A DNA stretch of 64,000 bases from Helicoverpa zea (GCF_022581195.2 NC_061482.1:13454001-13518000), one strand, 5' to 3'. Counted from the first letter of the stretch, positions 11,525 through 23,890 are shown. The notes: generated by a model not told the origin, from the sequence alone. A program made the numbers and translations.

Positions 11525-12760
11525 GCGAATAACCAAAACTCTTGATGAAAACCAGCCCAAGGAACAGGCTGGCTTCCGGTCAGGCTATTCAACATTGGAC
11601 CATATACTAACGGTAAGACAACTTTTTGAAAAAGCCAAAGAGTTTAAAGTGCTCTTCTACTGTTGCTTCATCGATTTCAACAAGGCATTTGACTCAATAG
11701 AACACAACAGTATCTGGCAATGTCTGAAGAAACAAGGAGTCGACCAGAAATACATTAGGATTTTAAAAAAAGCATATACACTAACAGTACAGCAAGAATA
11801 AAACTAGAGAAACAAGGGAAACAAATAAACATAAACAGAGGCGTACGCCAGGGAGATCCACTGTCTCCTAAATTATTCACAGCTGTACTGGAAGATATCT
11901 TTCGGAGACTGGAATGGGACCACTACGGACTTAACATAAATGGCGAAAATCTTACACACTTGAGGTTCGCTGATGACATAATAATACTGGCAAGGAGCAA
12001 AGACCAACTACAATACATGATCACTGATCTGGATAGAGAAAGCCGCAAGGTAGGTCTGACGATGAACACTTCAAAAACCAAAGCTATGACAAACGCATTG
12101 GAAGACAATATTCTTTTAAACGGCGAACCTGTAGAGTTTGTAAAAGAATACACTTACTTGGGCCAACAAATCTCGGTCACTGATATAATGACAAAAGAAA
12201 TCGACACAAGGATTGGAAATGCATGGAAACGCTACTGGGGGTTTAAGGAAATAATGAAGAATACAGAAATCAAAACGTACGTGAAAACAAAACTGTATAA
12301 CACTTGTATACTCCCAGTCTTGACATATGGCTGCGAGACATGGGCTCTCACCAAAGCGCAATATAAGAAACTTGAAACGTGTCAGACGGCAATGCAAAGA
12401 AGCATGCTAAATATAAGAAAATCTGATAGAATAAGAAACACCACTATCCGAAGGCGCATGAAAATTGAGAATGTCACAACTAGAATAAGGAAACTAAAGT
12501 GGAAATGGTCCGGCCACATAGTCAGAGGCAATGACAAGTGGAACAAAAACATAATATCTTGGTACCCTAGGGACAAGAAAAGAAATCGAGGAAGACAGTA
12601 CCGAAGATGGGATGACGAAATTAAAAGCATAGCAGGGAATATATGGACTAGAAGAGCCCAATACAGAGCAGAGTGGAAGGAAATGGAGGAGGCCTTTGCC
12701 AAAGTTGGGCAAACAGACCAGGTCGTTGGTGTCATCAACTCGTCAGAGTTGTTAGATTAA
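11525..12760 (+). pseudogene. Reverse transcriptase palm, thumb and C-terminus of RTE ORF2
   Basis: Two frame segments (to 11,801 and from about 11,800) encode the palm. They contain FIDFNKAFDS with the first catalytic Asp, RGVRQGDPLSP, and FADDIIILA with the paired Asp. The YLG motif and a long C-terminal region rich in W, K and R follow, ending at the stop at 12,758-12,760. The active-site aspartates are intact although the reading frame is broken near 11,800, so the copy is dead but not ancient. Confidence 0.87.
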
Positions 12761-12820
12761 GATTGTATACTGTAAACAAGGTCTGAATAAAGGCTATTTT
12801 TATTTTTATTTTATTTTATT

Positions 12821-13089
12821 TAATATATGCTTAGGTTTATGTGATCATGAATTTTAAAATATTCCAATAGCGTTTCAATAAAAATAAATTGAAAAATCCA
12901 CTCGCTTCGCTCGCGGTTTCTTCATCTTTTCTGGTTTATTCTGCGCTCTTTGAGTCCAATCTAACAAAAAGTTAAAGCACCGAAGTAGCAAAAACAACTG
13001 ACGCTCTACGCTGACGATTTCTAAGCTAGATTTTAAGTGGAGGACTTTTGTGTCCCAAATAATTTCGCTTTTGTGTCCTCAAAACTCAA
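12821..13089 (+). repeat. Right copy of 269-bp direct repeat flanking the LINE
   Basis: Partner of the block at 9,909-10,177, immediately after the A/T-rich LINE tail. Near-identity to the left copy fixes the insertion boundaries of the LINE. Confidence 0.85.
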
Positions 13090-13695
13090 AAAATTTGGCG
13101 CTCGCTACGCTCGCGACTTTTTTACTTTAGGCCGGTTTTATAAACTCGTTTTGGTACTTTACTGTTCTAAATCTTAAAAATTTTGCGCTCGCTGCGCTCG
13201 CGGCTTTTTTACTTGACACTGGTTTCTATAAAACTAGTTAGCGCTTTATAACTTTGCAGTGGTATGACTCCGGTTTCTTTATGTTAAACCTAGCAAAAAG
13301 CACCATGAATGATTTCTACACAATGTTTAAGTACTTCAATTACAATTTTAGTCCGTGATTATATTGTGTCGTTTTTTTGGGGGGGTGCCACCCGATGGGT
13401 GCGCCTCTGATATAGTACCTACCCGAACGAATGAACCGATTTTAATTTAGTATTGTTTTGTATTACAGGTGTTTTACGGGCGAGTTTCATGAAAATCAAT
13501 TGAGCCGTTTAAAAGTTACAGAGGTTTTACGCTTTAAAGTCGCTGTCAGATAAACTTGTTAGGTCAACATTAAACTCTTCGGTACATAGCGGGTTGCAAA
13601 AATAATCTAGTAACTGACAGAAAACAATCATTAGGGGCGGCAAAAATTGAATGGCCTACTAGCGGCAAATTTGTAAATCCGCCACTGCTTGCGAC

Positions 13696-14279
13696 CAAAC
13701 AAATTGGGCGCACCACAATCCCGTCATTGTTCAATCGACCTTCATTTTAACACCTCAAATGGCTAGCCAGGTCCCAACCACCTGTGTTTTATACAAAAGA
13801 GCTTATTGTTACATTTTGTTTTATATTTAGTTAGTATGAAGATGATAATGCAGTGCTAATTAAGGGGTGTTGAAACTGACGGAAGACGTCATGAATAGTC
13901 GAAGAGTTGGCTGTTTGTAAGCTGGTTTTTGTGGTTGTAATGAAGGGCAAGGTGAAACATCTGGATGGATAGTATTTACTTATTTTGAAGCTGTGTCGTT
14001 CTATCGGATCAAGCACAATATCTAAGCCTATATTCATAGCCTCATCCCAATTTTTGCTATTGGTCGGAGCAGCAGTTTGTCTAAAGTGATATCTTTCAAT
14101 AGATAAATTAAAATTAAAGCGAAAAAAAAAAATTATAAAAAATTAAATAACCAAAGCTTTTAAGGTGAGTAAAAATACATAGAAAAAATTAAACAAAACT
14201 GTAAACTTTGGTAACAAATATAATGCCCATTTTTTTCTATTATTTCTTATTGTCACGTATCTACACTCTAACTTGATAC
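13696..14279. other. Gene-free intergenic stretch
   Basis: No gene or element recognised beyond the 8-bp hAT target duplication that ends at 13,695. Confidence 0.4.
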
Positions 14280-14410
14280 ACAAACCCCAATGACTCAAGG
14301 CCCAAAATAACGCAGTATGGTCGCTGTCTGGAATCGAACCCGGCGCGCTCTTTGATCCGTCGCCCCTTTGTAACCCTACCCGGCACTGTAACCTCTCCAC
14401 ACCTGAGATT
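14280..14410 (-). mobile_element. Possible tRNA-related SINE fragment
   Basis: On the minus strand, CGGGTTCGATTCCAGAC matches a pol III B box. Adjacent sequence is GC-richer than its surroundings, and no complete tRNA fold is evident. The family assignment is tentative. Confidence 0.35.
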
Positions 14411-14899
14411 ATTAACGGCCGATGACTGACTGGGGTTACTGAAATAACAGTGTGCAGTCATCAATCATGAGGTACCAGGGAAGCAGAAGGCTAAAGGATG
14501 TTTAGCGCAATTATGATGTTAGCTTTGTACTGAATGTAGCGGCGAGGGAGTTCTTGGCCTCCAATTGACCAGAAGGGAATACCTTATGATTAGCTTGTGA
14601 ATGAAATCCGTGTGACCAAAATGTTCTACGAAAGACTAGTCCCAACATACATATGTTACTTGATAGAATGAATACTTACTGCTACCTTCTGCTATAACTT
14701 TGAATGATTTTAATTTATTACCGCTCCATTGTAAAAATACTACGATCATCAAAGAAGACCAGGTCGTAACAAAAGAACGTCATTATATGCTACAAAAAAG
14801 ACACGTGTAAATACATTTTATTACTTATTTATTTATATAAAACATTCGCTGGTCAAACTCGAACCCGACTCGTTTTGGTTTCTCTTGGTATAGACAGCC

Positions 14900-15130
14900 T
14901 CCTTAAGGCTCCACTTCAGGGCACAAGCCTAAACATGGATTTTTGAGCGGTGGGTAGCTCTCCATCCTTCCTACTCCTAAAGACGGCGGGCCCTTGTCGG
15001 CCTCGAGCGTAGTTCCACGCGCTTCTCGAAGAGAGTCAGCAAACAACCCAGCGCATCCCCTTAGAGCCGAAGACCTGGTATTCAAAGGGCTCCAGAAGGA
15101 CCCTGGTGGGTTTTAGTCAGTAAGAGTCTG
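14900..15130 (-). repeat. GC-rich dispersed repeat of unknown class
   Basis: A sharply bounded GC-rich block in AT-rich DNA. Read on the minus strand it contains GGATGCGCTGGGTTGTTTGC, GACTCTCTTCGAGAAGCGCG and CGACAAGGGCCCGCC. I recall closely similar sequence recurring in noctuid genomes, which is the basis for calling it a repeat; within this window it occurs once. A 60-codon minus-strand frame is open but shows no domain. Confidence 0.45.
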
Positions 15131-17129
15131 ACACGCTGCACCCATAGCGAGTCTTATTCAGTCATCATGTTTAGTATAAAATTTCTGAAATAGATTCAAA
15201 GTTTCATAGATCTATACCTACTTGCAAATCGCAAAAGCTCAGAACCCTTTGGAAAGGAATCCTAAAAAGGAATTAGTAAACATACACTTAGGAACCCTTA
15301 TATCTCACATAATTTCCTTACAGTACATACTTACAGTTTTCCTGGTACATTATTTTTATGCTACCAATAATCGTTGAGTATTATTTACTGTATTTATGGT
15401 ACAACGTATTAATGTATTATTAACTCGAGCTCAATCAATTAATTAATAAATGAATAGGTAGCATTCTATAGTTTCATTGGTCCATTTGACATTAAGCTAC
15501 TGAACAGTATTATTATCGTATAATACATATGAAGCCTTTAATGGATCAGACAATTGTTCAAATTAACATCCAATAGAATTCTTAATTTACACTCAATTCA
15601 TAGCAGTATAAGGTAAAAACTTAATAATATTATCATAATTATTTATTAATACATTGTATCGTCATATTAATTGAACGATTTCAATAGTACTCGTGGTTGC
15701 TTCATACCTTATAAAGACGAGGTGATTTTTTAATATAATTTTATATAGAAACCCAATCATAGGGCTGAATGCTCGAAGGTGACTGAATTAAAATACTAGT
15801 AGATGACTAAATTAACAGCCTCTATAATAATTAATAGCACCTGCCGTATTTATCTCCTTTAGTGTTGCTACGCTTGGTTGGGGAAATTCCTGTAAAAGGT
15901 TGTGAATGAATTTTTCTTGAATAATGGAACACTAAGAATACCGCACAAAATACATACCTATTAGCTAGCTTTCATAAAATAATTCAAAGTCCTCGTAATA
16001 GAAAACTCATTAATACTGCTGCCAAACCAATCTCAAAGTTTATTCATTTATTAATTCTGCTAGAGAAAGCCGGTTTCTCATACATACTACGAACTAATAT
16101 CACATATCAATAAGGTTTCTTAAATAAATCAAATGTAGTGAAAGTAACAAGTTATATCTAAGTTTTCATAACTCCTCTTAATTCCTGTTCATAAGACAAT
16201 TACCACTTCAAACTCTATAATACCGACCCAGCGGGTAATTTTTTCCATGTAGCAACACCGCGTATAAGTAGTACCATTCCTGTCCCATCCCGACCGGTCG
16301 TTTTTGCGCTCCTATATAAGGCTCGGCCCACAATTGATATTAATTTCATGAGATGCTATTGAGGTAAAAAAACTCGCCCCATGTACGATGGTAGTCTGCT
16401 TTTTGCTGTACATAATGGCACCAAGTAATGGTGACTTCCGCGACGGGAGCGGTTGATTGGGCACTGTCTAAAGAAGATAGGCTATTTGTACCGAGTTTTT
16501 CGTGCTCCCTGCCTAGAAAGATCCATATATTCATTCTGGAGTTTAAAAACTGGTATTTGTTGTGTTGGCAAGGGAATTTTCTAGAACGGTGGGAATTTTT
16601 CATAGTTTCGTGTAGACAGCATCCGTTGATGAAGAGTTTTTTGAAATTCCAAAAATGTTTGCAGCCAGCGCAATTTCCTGCGTTTGTGCCACGAATACAT
16701 GAACTTAAAGGGTGAATCAATCTCAGTCTCATAAAGTTGATGTATAGGTATTGCAGTATCAATCATCGTCGTCTCAATTGTAAAGAAGAAATTGATAATT
16801 TTACTCACAATTTCTACGTACTTCAATAAAACAAATAGGCGTGAAGTTAGTGTGGCTGTCACGGGTTGATTTGCCGCGTAAAATTAGCAACCGCGACCGG
16901 TCGCTGGCGTTCACACCAATCGCCTTTAATTGGTATTGGGATTACAAATAATAGCAATTATTTTAGTGTTACAGTATGTCTTAGTGAATGTTTCGATATT
17001 GTTTATTATTTTATCCTAAATGCTTGTGCAGCAGCTTGGTTTAGTGTTGATTAACAATAGGTTTGTCTCAATTGTAACTTAATTACTAAGCAAGCAAACT
17101 GTGTAGATTGGTATTAGAATATATAAAAA
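15131..17129. other. Intergenic stretch with one GC-richer island
   Basis: Mostly AT-rich. The island at 16,240-16,910 contains a TATATAAG box (16,313-16,320), two GACCGGTC palindromes (near 16,291 and 16,898) and overlapping open frames on both strands (95 codons plus, 138 codons minus) without recognisable domains. It could be a promoter or a conserved non-coding block. I do not call a gene. Confidence 0.4.
16313..16320 (+). promoter_or_regulatory. TATA-box-like motif
   Basis: TATATAAG followed by GGCTCGGCCC is a good core-promoter TATA match in a locally GC-rich context. GAG/GTAAAA about 40 bp downstream would serve as a splice donor for a short 5' exon. No transcript evidence exists here, and a chance match in AT-rich DNA is the alternative. 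Confidence 0.25.
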
Positions 17130-17309
17130 TCTATACTAATATTATAAAGCTGAAGAGTTTGTTTGTTTTAAAGCGCTAATCTCAGGAACTACTGGTCCGA
17201 TTTGAAAAATTCTTTCAGTGTTAGATAGCCCATTTATCGACTAGGCTTTTTATCCGGGTTCGTGCAGAGGTTTCCACGGGATGCGGGTGATACCGCTGGC
17301 AGAAGCTAG
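17130..17309 (+). mobile_element. Non-autonomous Helitron (lepidopteran type)
   Basis: Starts with TC (TCTATACTAATATTATAAAG), carries the hallmark interior CGCTAATCTCAGGAACTACT, and ends with a short hairpin (GCGGGTGATACCGC) followed by CTAG. It sits between an A and a T with no target duplication. TC start, subterminal hairpin, CTRR end and A/T insertion are the Helitron signature. A truncated relative lies at 29,262-29,400. Confidence 0.88.
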
Positions 17310-20300
17310 TTAGAAATAAAGATGTTTAAAATTATATAGCTACGTACGTCTTTCACGGCAGCAAACGGTAAAAATGCTAACGATTTTCATCGTAAGTAAT
17401 ATTATACATAATATGTGACAAATACAAAGATCTACAATATCTGCTTACCTCGCAAGAAAACAAGGATAATGATACAACAAACTTTGTACAGAATCTGTTT
17501 ACAATATTATTAAGATCATATTTTAAACCTTACGCCTTTGAATTAGGGAACAGAATTGACGGCGTCCGTCAACAGAAATATAATTGTCACTGCATAATGA
17601 GATGAAAGCTATGGCGACTATTTTAGGATGAGTGCGACATACGGGAAGGTTGCGTTACCAACTTTTGTTTACTTTCTTTTCCAGTAAATTAATATACGTT
17701 CTGAACTTGGGAATGGTTTTCATACAGGTACCACATATTTTAATGAAAAAGTATGATGCGAGTACGTGCGCTCATATGATGATTTATCCATAAAACACAA
17801 ATCATTGTAATCCATTTTTAAAGCCTCGTCATCAATCTATCAATCTACAAGTTCCTTAAATGTCGTTCTTTCAGTGAAGCAAGTACTATACAAACTTTTA
17901 TCAAAGTTAAAAGCTAAAAATCTACCGATACGAGAAGCTGCTCTCAACAGCAGTGTGTATCATTTCTAATTATTATAAATCTGTCGTCGCCAATGCGAGA
18001 GGACACTGTGTAGTCTTTTTTCATCCAGCGAGTAATTTCACACGGACAAGTGTTAGGGATGTTAATTAAATGCTTCGATTTTATTATTGTGCGTGTGTGT
18101 TTTTTATTTGTGAGCACAGTGTTCATGCTGGCCATATCCATATTGTGATTTAAAGTGTTTGGGAACGCCGAATGTCGTCTTTGGGAGTTATTGTTTGTAA
18201 GTTTTTTATGAATCGTTTCTGAATTGTGTGTTTGTCGTTTTTAATGTTTCTTTGTTCGCCTTTGGAATCTGTTTTGTATTAGGTCATTTTTTTAAAGTCT
18301 TTATTAGGTAAGTGTGGCCGCAAATACAACCAAGAAGTCATGTTTGAGTACAGGTAACTTGTTTCTCGTGATTTTATCCGCGTTCTACGATAAATTACAG
18401 CTTTTGCACTTTCAATAAAATTGATAGAATTTTTTGTGACTTCAATGGGTAACAAACGTTGACATAAACTTACATTTATAACTTACTCGTAGGCAGAATT
18501 TATTTGTGGATATTAATTTCTGTGCTTTACATTAAAAACAGTATTTTTTTGCTTCAATATTTTTTATAACTTTACAGAGAAAATTAAATACAGAAAAGCA
18601 CCAACAACTCAAAAGCAAGGCAGGCTGGCGAGCGTGAGGTCGTGAGGTCGATCTCCACCTGTTGCTTCATTTATACAAACTCTGACCTGTATCAGCATAT
18701 TTACTTGATTACAGAGAGTAATTTGTGCGTTATTACTACTTTCAAAATGGACAGGCGTGATTTCGACTTGCCCGTCGTCTAAGTACGGATCATTATGAAT
18801 GAATATTGCAAGAATCGAATTTATTGCAGTATGAATATTGAGCTTTTCTTACTTTTCTAACTAGAATATTCGATTTTTTCAATCCGTCCGTTAAATGTAA
18901 CCTCTATATTTTGACAGGAGTGTACTAATTCTACGAAAATAGACTCTACATCAGAGCGAAGGTTTCAGCTAGACTTTATCCTTTGATGCCATATTTCACA
19001 ATTAGGTATTGTTTTTATAATAATAATATAACATAATTTTTCATTTCTAGCTAAGCCCTTGGCGAAGTCTGTTAGCTCCTATATAACATTCGTTACGGAA
19101 CCTCTTTCTTCACAGTACAAGTCTGGCAACTTACAAAAGCCATTATAAACACATCATAATCTAAAAACAAAACACTATCGAAACAAGAGAATTAGTTCCA
19201 CATCTTTAAAAATCGAAGCGGGAGTGCAATGTTAATTGGACTGGGGTGCTAGGCGGACGACATCGGACGTTCGTTGCGCGACGCTGAGCTTCGAAGCCCT
19301 TGATTACTGCAAAGAGTGGCGAGACGAGTTGCGGTTCTGTTTTGTGGATAGTTGGGCTGTGCCTCTGTGAGGGTGTTGGGTGGGCACAGGGTAATGTATC
19401 TAAGTTATAATGCATAGGTACTACTTTTAGTTATTTAGGCTAAAACCGCAAACAGGTGGTACTTATAAAGCTTACGTAAGTATCGAATAATTTGACATGA
19501 GTAAATCGATTTCAATATTAATATTGTAGGTACTAGCTGTTAATTACGGAATAGATGCAGTTTTTTTAACAACAATGTCAATTAGGTGACAGTCCCATAT
19601 GGCCCTATGCTAAAAAATTTTTGTGTCTAGTTTTTTGTTAAACTTTTTGGGTGTTTCTATAACGCTGAATCTAAAACTAAAACGTCTTGAAACTGTAACC
19701 ATTTTCACCATTTCTGTTCTGCCGCTTCTGCCTTCCATAATCTATGGGGCTCCCATCATTCGTCTGCAAGCGGTCATTAGTCGCAGCTAAGTGGTAAGCG
19801 CGCCACGTGCCATGTATTGCGTACGTCACCGTACCATGGTATTTTTACCCCATAACACTGGAACAAGGAAAGGTCACCAGTTCACGTATATTATGGGCGT
19901 TACATGTATGGTGTTTATATGATGTGTGATGATTGAAGTAAAGTGTGGATGCGAATGTGTAATTGGCAACTTTTTGGTTAGACTGGAACAATTGAGTTGG
20001 GGAGATTTTATCTAGGTTGATCACTATGCGTAAGAAATGTATAGGTCCGTCAGTAAACGATGTAAATTAGTTAGCTGCTAGTTTTTCCGTAATAAATATG
20101 AATCACGCTTAAAAATGCTTATTGTTTCTATAGATATGACTCTCGTATACTCGTTGCTAATTATTAACTCATGGCTAAGTAATAGTAATCAGTCTTATCA
20201 AAGCGTCCTAGGCTTGAAGACGTCAGATAAGCAAATGCCATCTAGCTGACATAGGTTTTAGCTGTATTTGGTTTGGCCTGAAACTGCATTAAGCGGGCAA

Positions 20301-23300
20301 GGCCACGTTTTCAGGACCTACACTGAAGCGGACCCCGACATAGTTGGATAAAGGCATCATCAGATGACAAAGAAGTATGCATGAATCATCCATTGTTGTA
20401 AGCCGCGTCTTCAAAGAATTGAGAAAAAAAATTGATCAGTGTTCCTTTTCCCGTACCTAATGACTCAACACAGGGAAATGTCGATATATGTATGTGTTTT
20501 CGGTTAATCCCCTGAAACAAGGCTGTATCAATAGCTATACAAATCCCTACATGGAAACAAAAGAATTACGATTTGGGAAAAATTTTGACGAAACTTATGA
20601 GAAAAGCATATAACTTCGGAATAACATACCTGATATACTTAAGGTCATTCTTATCTGACTATTCGAAGTAGTTGCTTTTGAAAAACGAGCAAAACTGTGA
20701 GGAACATCAAGTAAAACACTAATGACCAATATTAAAGCATAAATAAAACAGTATTAACTTAGAATTATAATCAGCCAACTCTACATGTCGCTTACAATTC
20801 TCATTAAAGTGTTGTATACACAATAATTAATACGTTTGCCCTTCAGTGGGTGTCAAAGTTTATCGGGATACATTTTTTTTGTGTTAGTATCAACGGAAGC
20901 TACTGATATGTTATCGTTTCTAGTGATGGCGGTGTTCTTTGTGTTTGTAGTGTAGTTTTTGCCGCGGGTTTGTTTCAGTTTTCAATACTGATTGGAGAGT
21001 GTAGTAGACAATGTTAGTACTAGGTTTCAAAGCTATCAATGTAGGTATAAAGTGTAAAAAAACACTTGTACATGCATGTGTGTTTCAATTAAGAGTTTGG
21101 TTAACTGAAGTGTTACCGTTCACATTATAACTGCTTCATTTTCATGGAAAATAGATGACTTGAACGAAATATTTACCAACAATTTTAAATGAAAAGTGTA
21201 ACTTCTAACTCTGACTGTGTTGCGAAGCTGCAAAGTAAAAGTGTACAGAGAAAATCGTCGGAAACTTTTGCATAATTTGTCTTGTTTGCTTTAAGTTTAA
21301 GATTATTGTGAAAACTGCATTATTTTCATTAAGTATGTCATCGCTTTAGTAGAGCGTAGCTAATACTGTTCTAAAAAATATTAGTCAATATTTAAACATA
21401 GTGGCAAGAAGTCTTACTGTCTGAAAGGTCTGAATGTTTGATCTTAGTATTAAATGGCTTCAGATAAAAAGATGTATGATTTTAGTCAGTAAAAAGTAAA
21501 AATCTGATAGGTACTATCTTATTGCATCCATAGCAGGAGTGTGCATTTGATGATTTAACACAACAAAGGTGTGACCCCTCTAAGATAAATTTTAACTATC
21601 CATGATCTGTGACATCATGAAGAAAAGCAGGTAACTACAGCCTTGAAGCACAACCTGAAAGTTAAATAGGTGGGAGTAAGCAGAAGGAGAAAAATGCGTA
21701 GGTGTAAATGAAAAATGTGTAGCGGTAATAATCTGCCATTATAAGAAAGGTAAGACAATTGATATAAAAACCCAATGATTTTCTAAGATAACTAAGTATT
21801 ATTATAAATAAACTTCGTTCCCTTTGATTTCTCTCAATTATCGAAGAAATAGCGGTTCTAGTTGCAATAATATCCGTCTGGAGTTAAAAGAGATTGTTCG
21901 TCAATTAGAGTTCAGCTGCTTCATAAAATGGATGGAAAATAGTCCATCTGTTTCTTATTTAAAATATAGAGTTTCTAGAATGAACAGCTTAATATTTTTA
22001 TTGCAATATTGACTAAACTTATACTTGCAAAGTTTTACGTATGTTATGTAGGGAAGTTAAACAATTACAATTAGTTACAGTACATTGCTGAATGAATTTT
22101 GTGGATTGTGTTGTGTTAATATTAGACGAACATAAAATACCACCTTGTGAGCTTACGATTCCATGTTTACCTATGTTATGACAAATGTTTACAAATGTTG
22201 TAGCGAACGTAAAAGCTGTACTTAATAAACAGAACTTAGTGTCAGTTATGTGGCTAAAAGAGAGTTAAATGCGAAGAAAATTCATCTACCCCAGAATTTA
22301 CCTTAAGTAGCAATTTCGATGCATCTGTAAAAAATATATCTCTTTAAATAAAGGACCCCTAAGGTCCATCAATTAAAATACGAAACCAGAAAATGACATA
22401 TATTATTGATATAAATACCTACTTAAAAAGTGGCATTAATCAAAATGTTTGTGACGTTTCTTGTGGTAATGCCGGCGTCACCTGCTTGGAACTTTTTATT
22501 TTATTCACAAACAAAATGCTTAACTTCACATTAATTAGTAGATATCTCTTGATCGAATATATTAGAAGCGAGTGACTTCTGTGTTACTGATGCAGGCAGC
22601 GTAGGTAAGTATGTGAAGACAGTTGCTTACTTTGCTTTGCTAAGTATTGCCTCTGGTTTTATTCGTGTTCTGAAAGAGATAAATTATATGTATTTTGCAA
22701 ATACTTAGGTTGAAAATATCACTTTTACAAGTCCAATTTTCATTCAAAATGGAATGAAGTCGGTATTTCACTATCTGACTACTTCAAGAAGAAACAACGA
22801 TATATTGCAAACTCAAAAACAGGGCCACGATTATTGAAAATTTTATCTGAAAATCAGTTTTGATGATATCTAAACTGAGAGCTAAACAACTATTCCAGCA
22901 TAATTATATTTATATGTCATTATATTATTATTTGAGTGTCAATTAAATTTTGCAATCATGCACAATGTTTGTCGCCGTATAACGAATTTCAGACATTAAA
23001 TCGAATAATCGGAGAGAATCGATATTGTGTATCGATTGCCGATAAAACTGATTGGAGTTGGTAGACTTGTTAAAGTTTTATGTATCTAAGAATGTTTTTA
23101 GTATTGTATTTCATTTTATTATTATTTTTATAAAAATTGATTTTCTTCACGTACAAGCAAACTAAGTTGGTTATTGAAACTGTTACTAGGTACTGATTCA
23201 ATCAACCTTGCCGTCTACAGTTTAAATAAAATTATTAAAATAAACAGTTCATACTATAAACTTATATTTCATTATTTTCATCAAGCAATCATAATTTCAT

Positions 23301-23486
23301 GACTAGGTAACATACCCACTAGCTGACGATTTCTAAAACCTATTTATCTGCTGTTTTACGATTACAGATTGAAAAACATAATTGATGGAACTACTTAGTG
23401 TAAAAAAAATAATCTCAAACCCATGGAAAGATAGTTCAGTTAATCGACGGACTTTCATTTTTCAGTAGCTGTACATTTCTACTTTG
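17310..23486. other. Gene-free intergenic stretch
   Basis: No gene recognised. GC-richer patches lie at 18,600-18,660, 19,210-19,390 and 19,730-19,860, without coding features. A weak SINE-like tail lies at about 20,262-20,375. Confidence 0.4.
20262..20375 (+). repeat. Diverged SINE/LINE tail fragment
   Basis: Contains GAAGCGGACCCCGACATAGT followed by AAAGGCATCATCAGATGA, resembling the tail of the SINE at 1,390-1,735 (GAAGCCG..CCCAACATAGTT). It is probably an old, related retroposon tail. Confidence 0.45.
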
Positions 23487-23890
23487 TTAAGCCGCGTACG
23501 CACGTACGAACAAATTTGTTGCGTTACATGATATGCAACAACTTGGTTCGGACGTGCGTACCACTATCGAACATCGAACACTCTGTTCGTCAAACATGTT
23601 CGCGGCGATCCTTGTAGTGTGTTCTGTATGGACGGTGTTCGAAGAGCTTTAATAAATGTTACGCAACAAAACTGCGAACATCAAAAAATTCTCCGCTACT
23701 TCACTATCGACTACTTACAACGGCGCCGTCATGGCTACTAAGATAGAGTTCACGACTGTTGTTCGCGAACTCGACTCGAACTATGTTTGCGTTCGTGTTC
23801 GAATATGCCGTCCATACGTACGAACCAAATGTTCGGGTCTGGTGTTTGTGTTCGCTATGTTCGTGTTCGTACGTGCGTACGCGCCTTTAA
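23487..23890. mobile_element. piggyBac-like MITE with TTAA target sites
   Basis: TTAA at 23,487-23,490 and 23,887-23,890 bracket a 396-bp element. Its ends, GCCGCGTACGCACGTACGAA and (inverted) AGGCGCGTACGCACGTACGA, match over about 20 bp. The interior is rich in GTTCG/CGAAC strings arranged in both orientations. TTAA duplication points to the piggyBac superfamily. No transposase is encoded; the 60-80-codon open frames inside are compositional. Confidence 0.78.

Larger units (their letters stand above)
10178..12820 (+). mobile_element. RTE-clade non-LTR retrotransposon, 5'-truncated, degenerate
   Basis: Content in order: the C-terminal half of an apurinic-type endonuclease (MGDFNAQIG near 10,331; NEIDYILTN; the closing SDH motif near 10,610), a basic linker, then reverse transcriptase with KAPGPDNISNELL (11,287), NNYRPISLMS (11,461), FIDFNKAFDSIEH (11,668), RGVRQGDPLSPKLF (11,838), the catalytic FADD box (11,966) and YTYLGQQIS. 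A C-terminal region with LTYGCETWALTK and KWKWSGHIVRG follows. This order and the W-rich tail match RTE elements. The 3' end has AATAAA and an A/T-rich (TTTTA)n tail. The N-terminal half of the endonuclease is missing. Confidence 0.9.
9757..13687. mobile_element. hAT-like non-autonomous DNA transposon, disrupted by a LINE
   Basis: Termini are CAGTGGCGGATTTAC (9,757-9,771) and its exact reverse complement GTAAATCCGCCACTG (13,673-13,687). Further inward, GGCGGCAAA-type strings recur in inverted orientation. The element is flanked by a perfect 8-bp duplication CTTGCGAC (9,749-9,756 and 13,688-13,695). CAGNG-type ends with 8-bp duplications are diagnostic of the hAT superfamily. No hAT transposase is visible, so it is a MITE or internally deleted copy. 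The body carries three versions of a GCGCTCGCT.CGCTCGCG motif (near 9,990, 13,100 and 13,190). An RTE-type LINE occupies 10,178-12,820. Confidence 0.88.

Noticed and set aside
5060..14410. tRNA genes suggested by GGTTCGATTCC B boxes (minus strand, 5.1 kb and 14.3 kb)
   Set aside because: No cloverleaf or clear A box; better explained as SINE remnants.
16346..16762. 138-codon minus-strand and 95-codon plus-strand open frames
   Set aside because: They overlap one another and show no domain I know; the sequence is kept only as a possible regulatory island.
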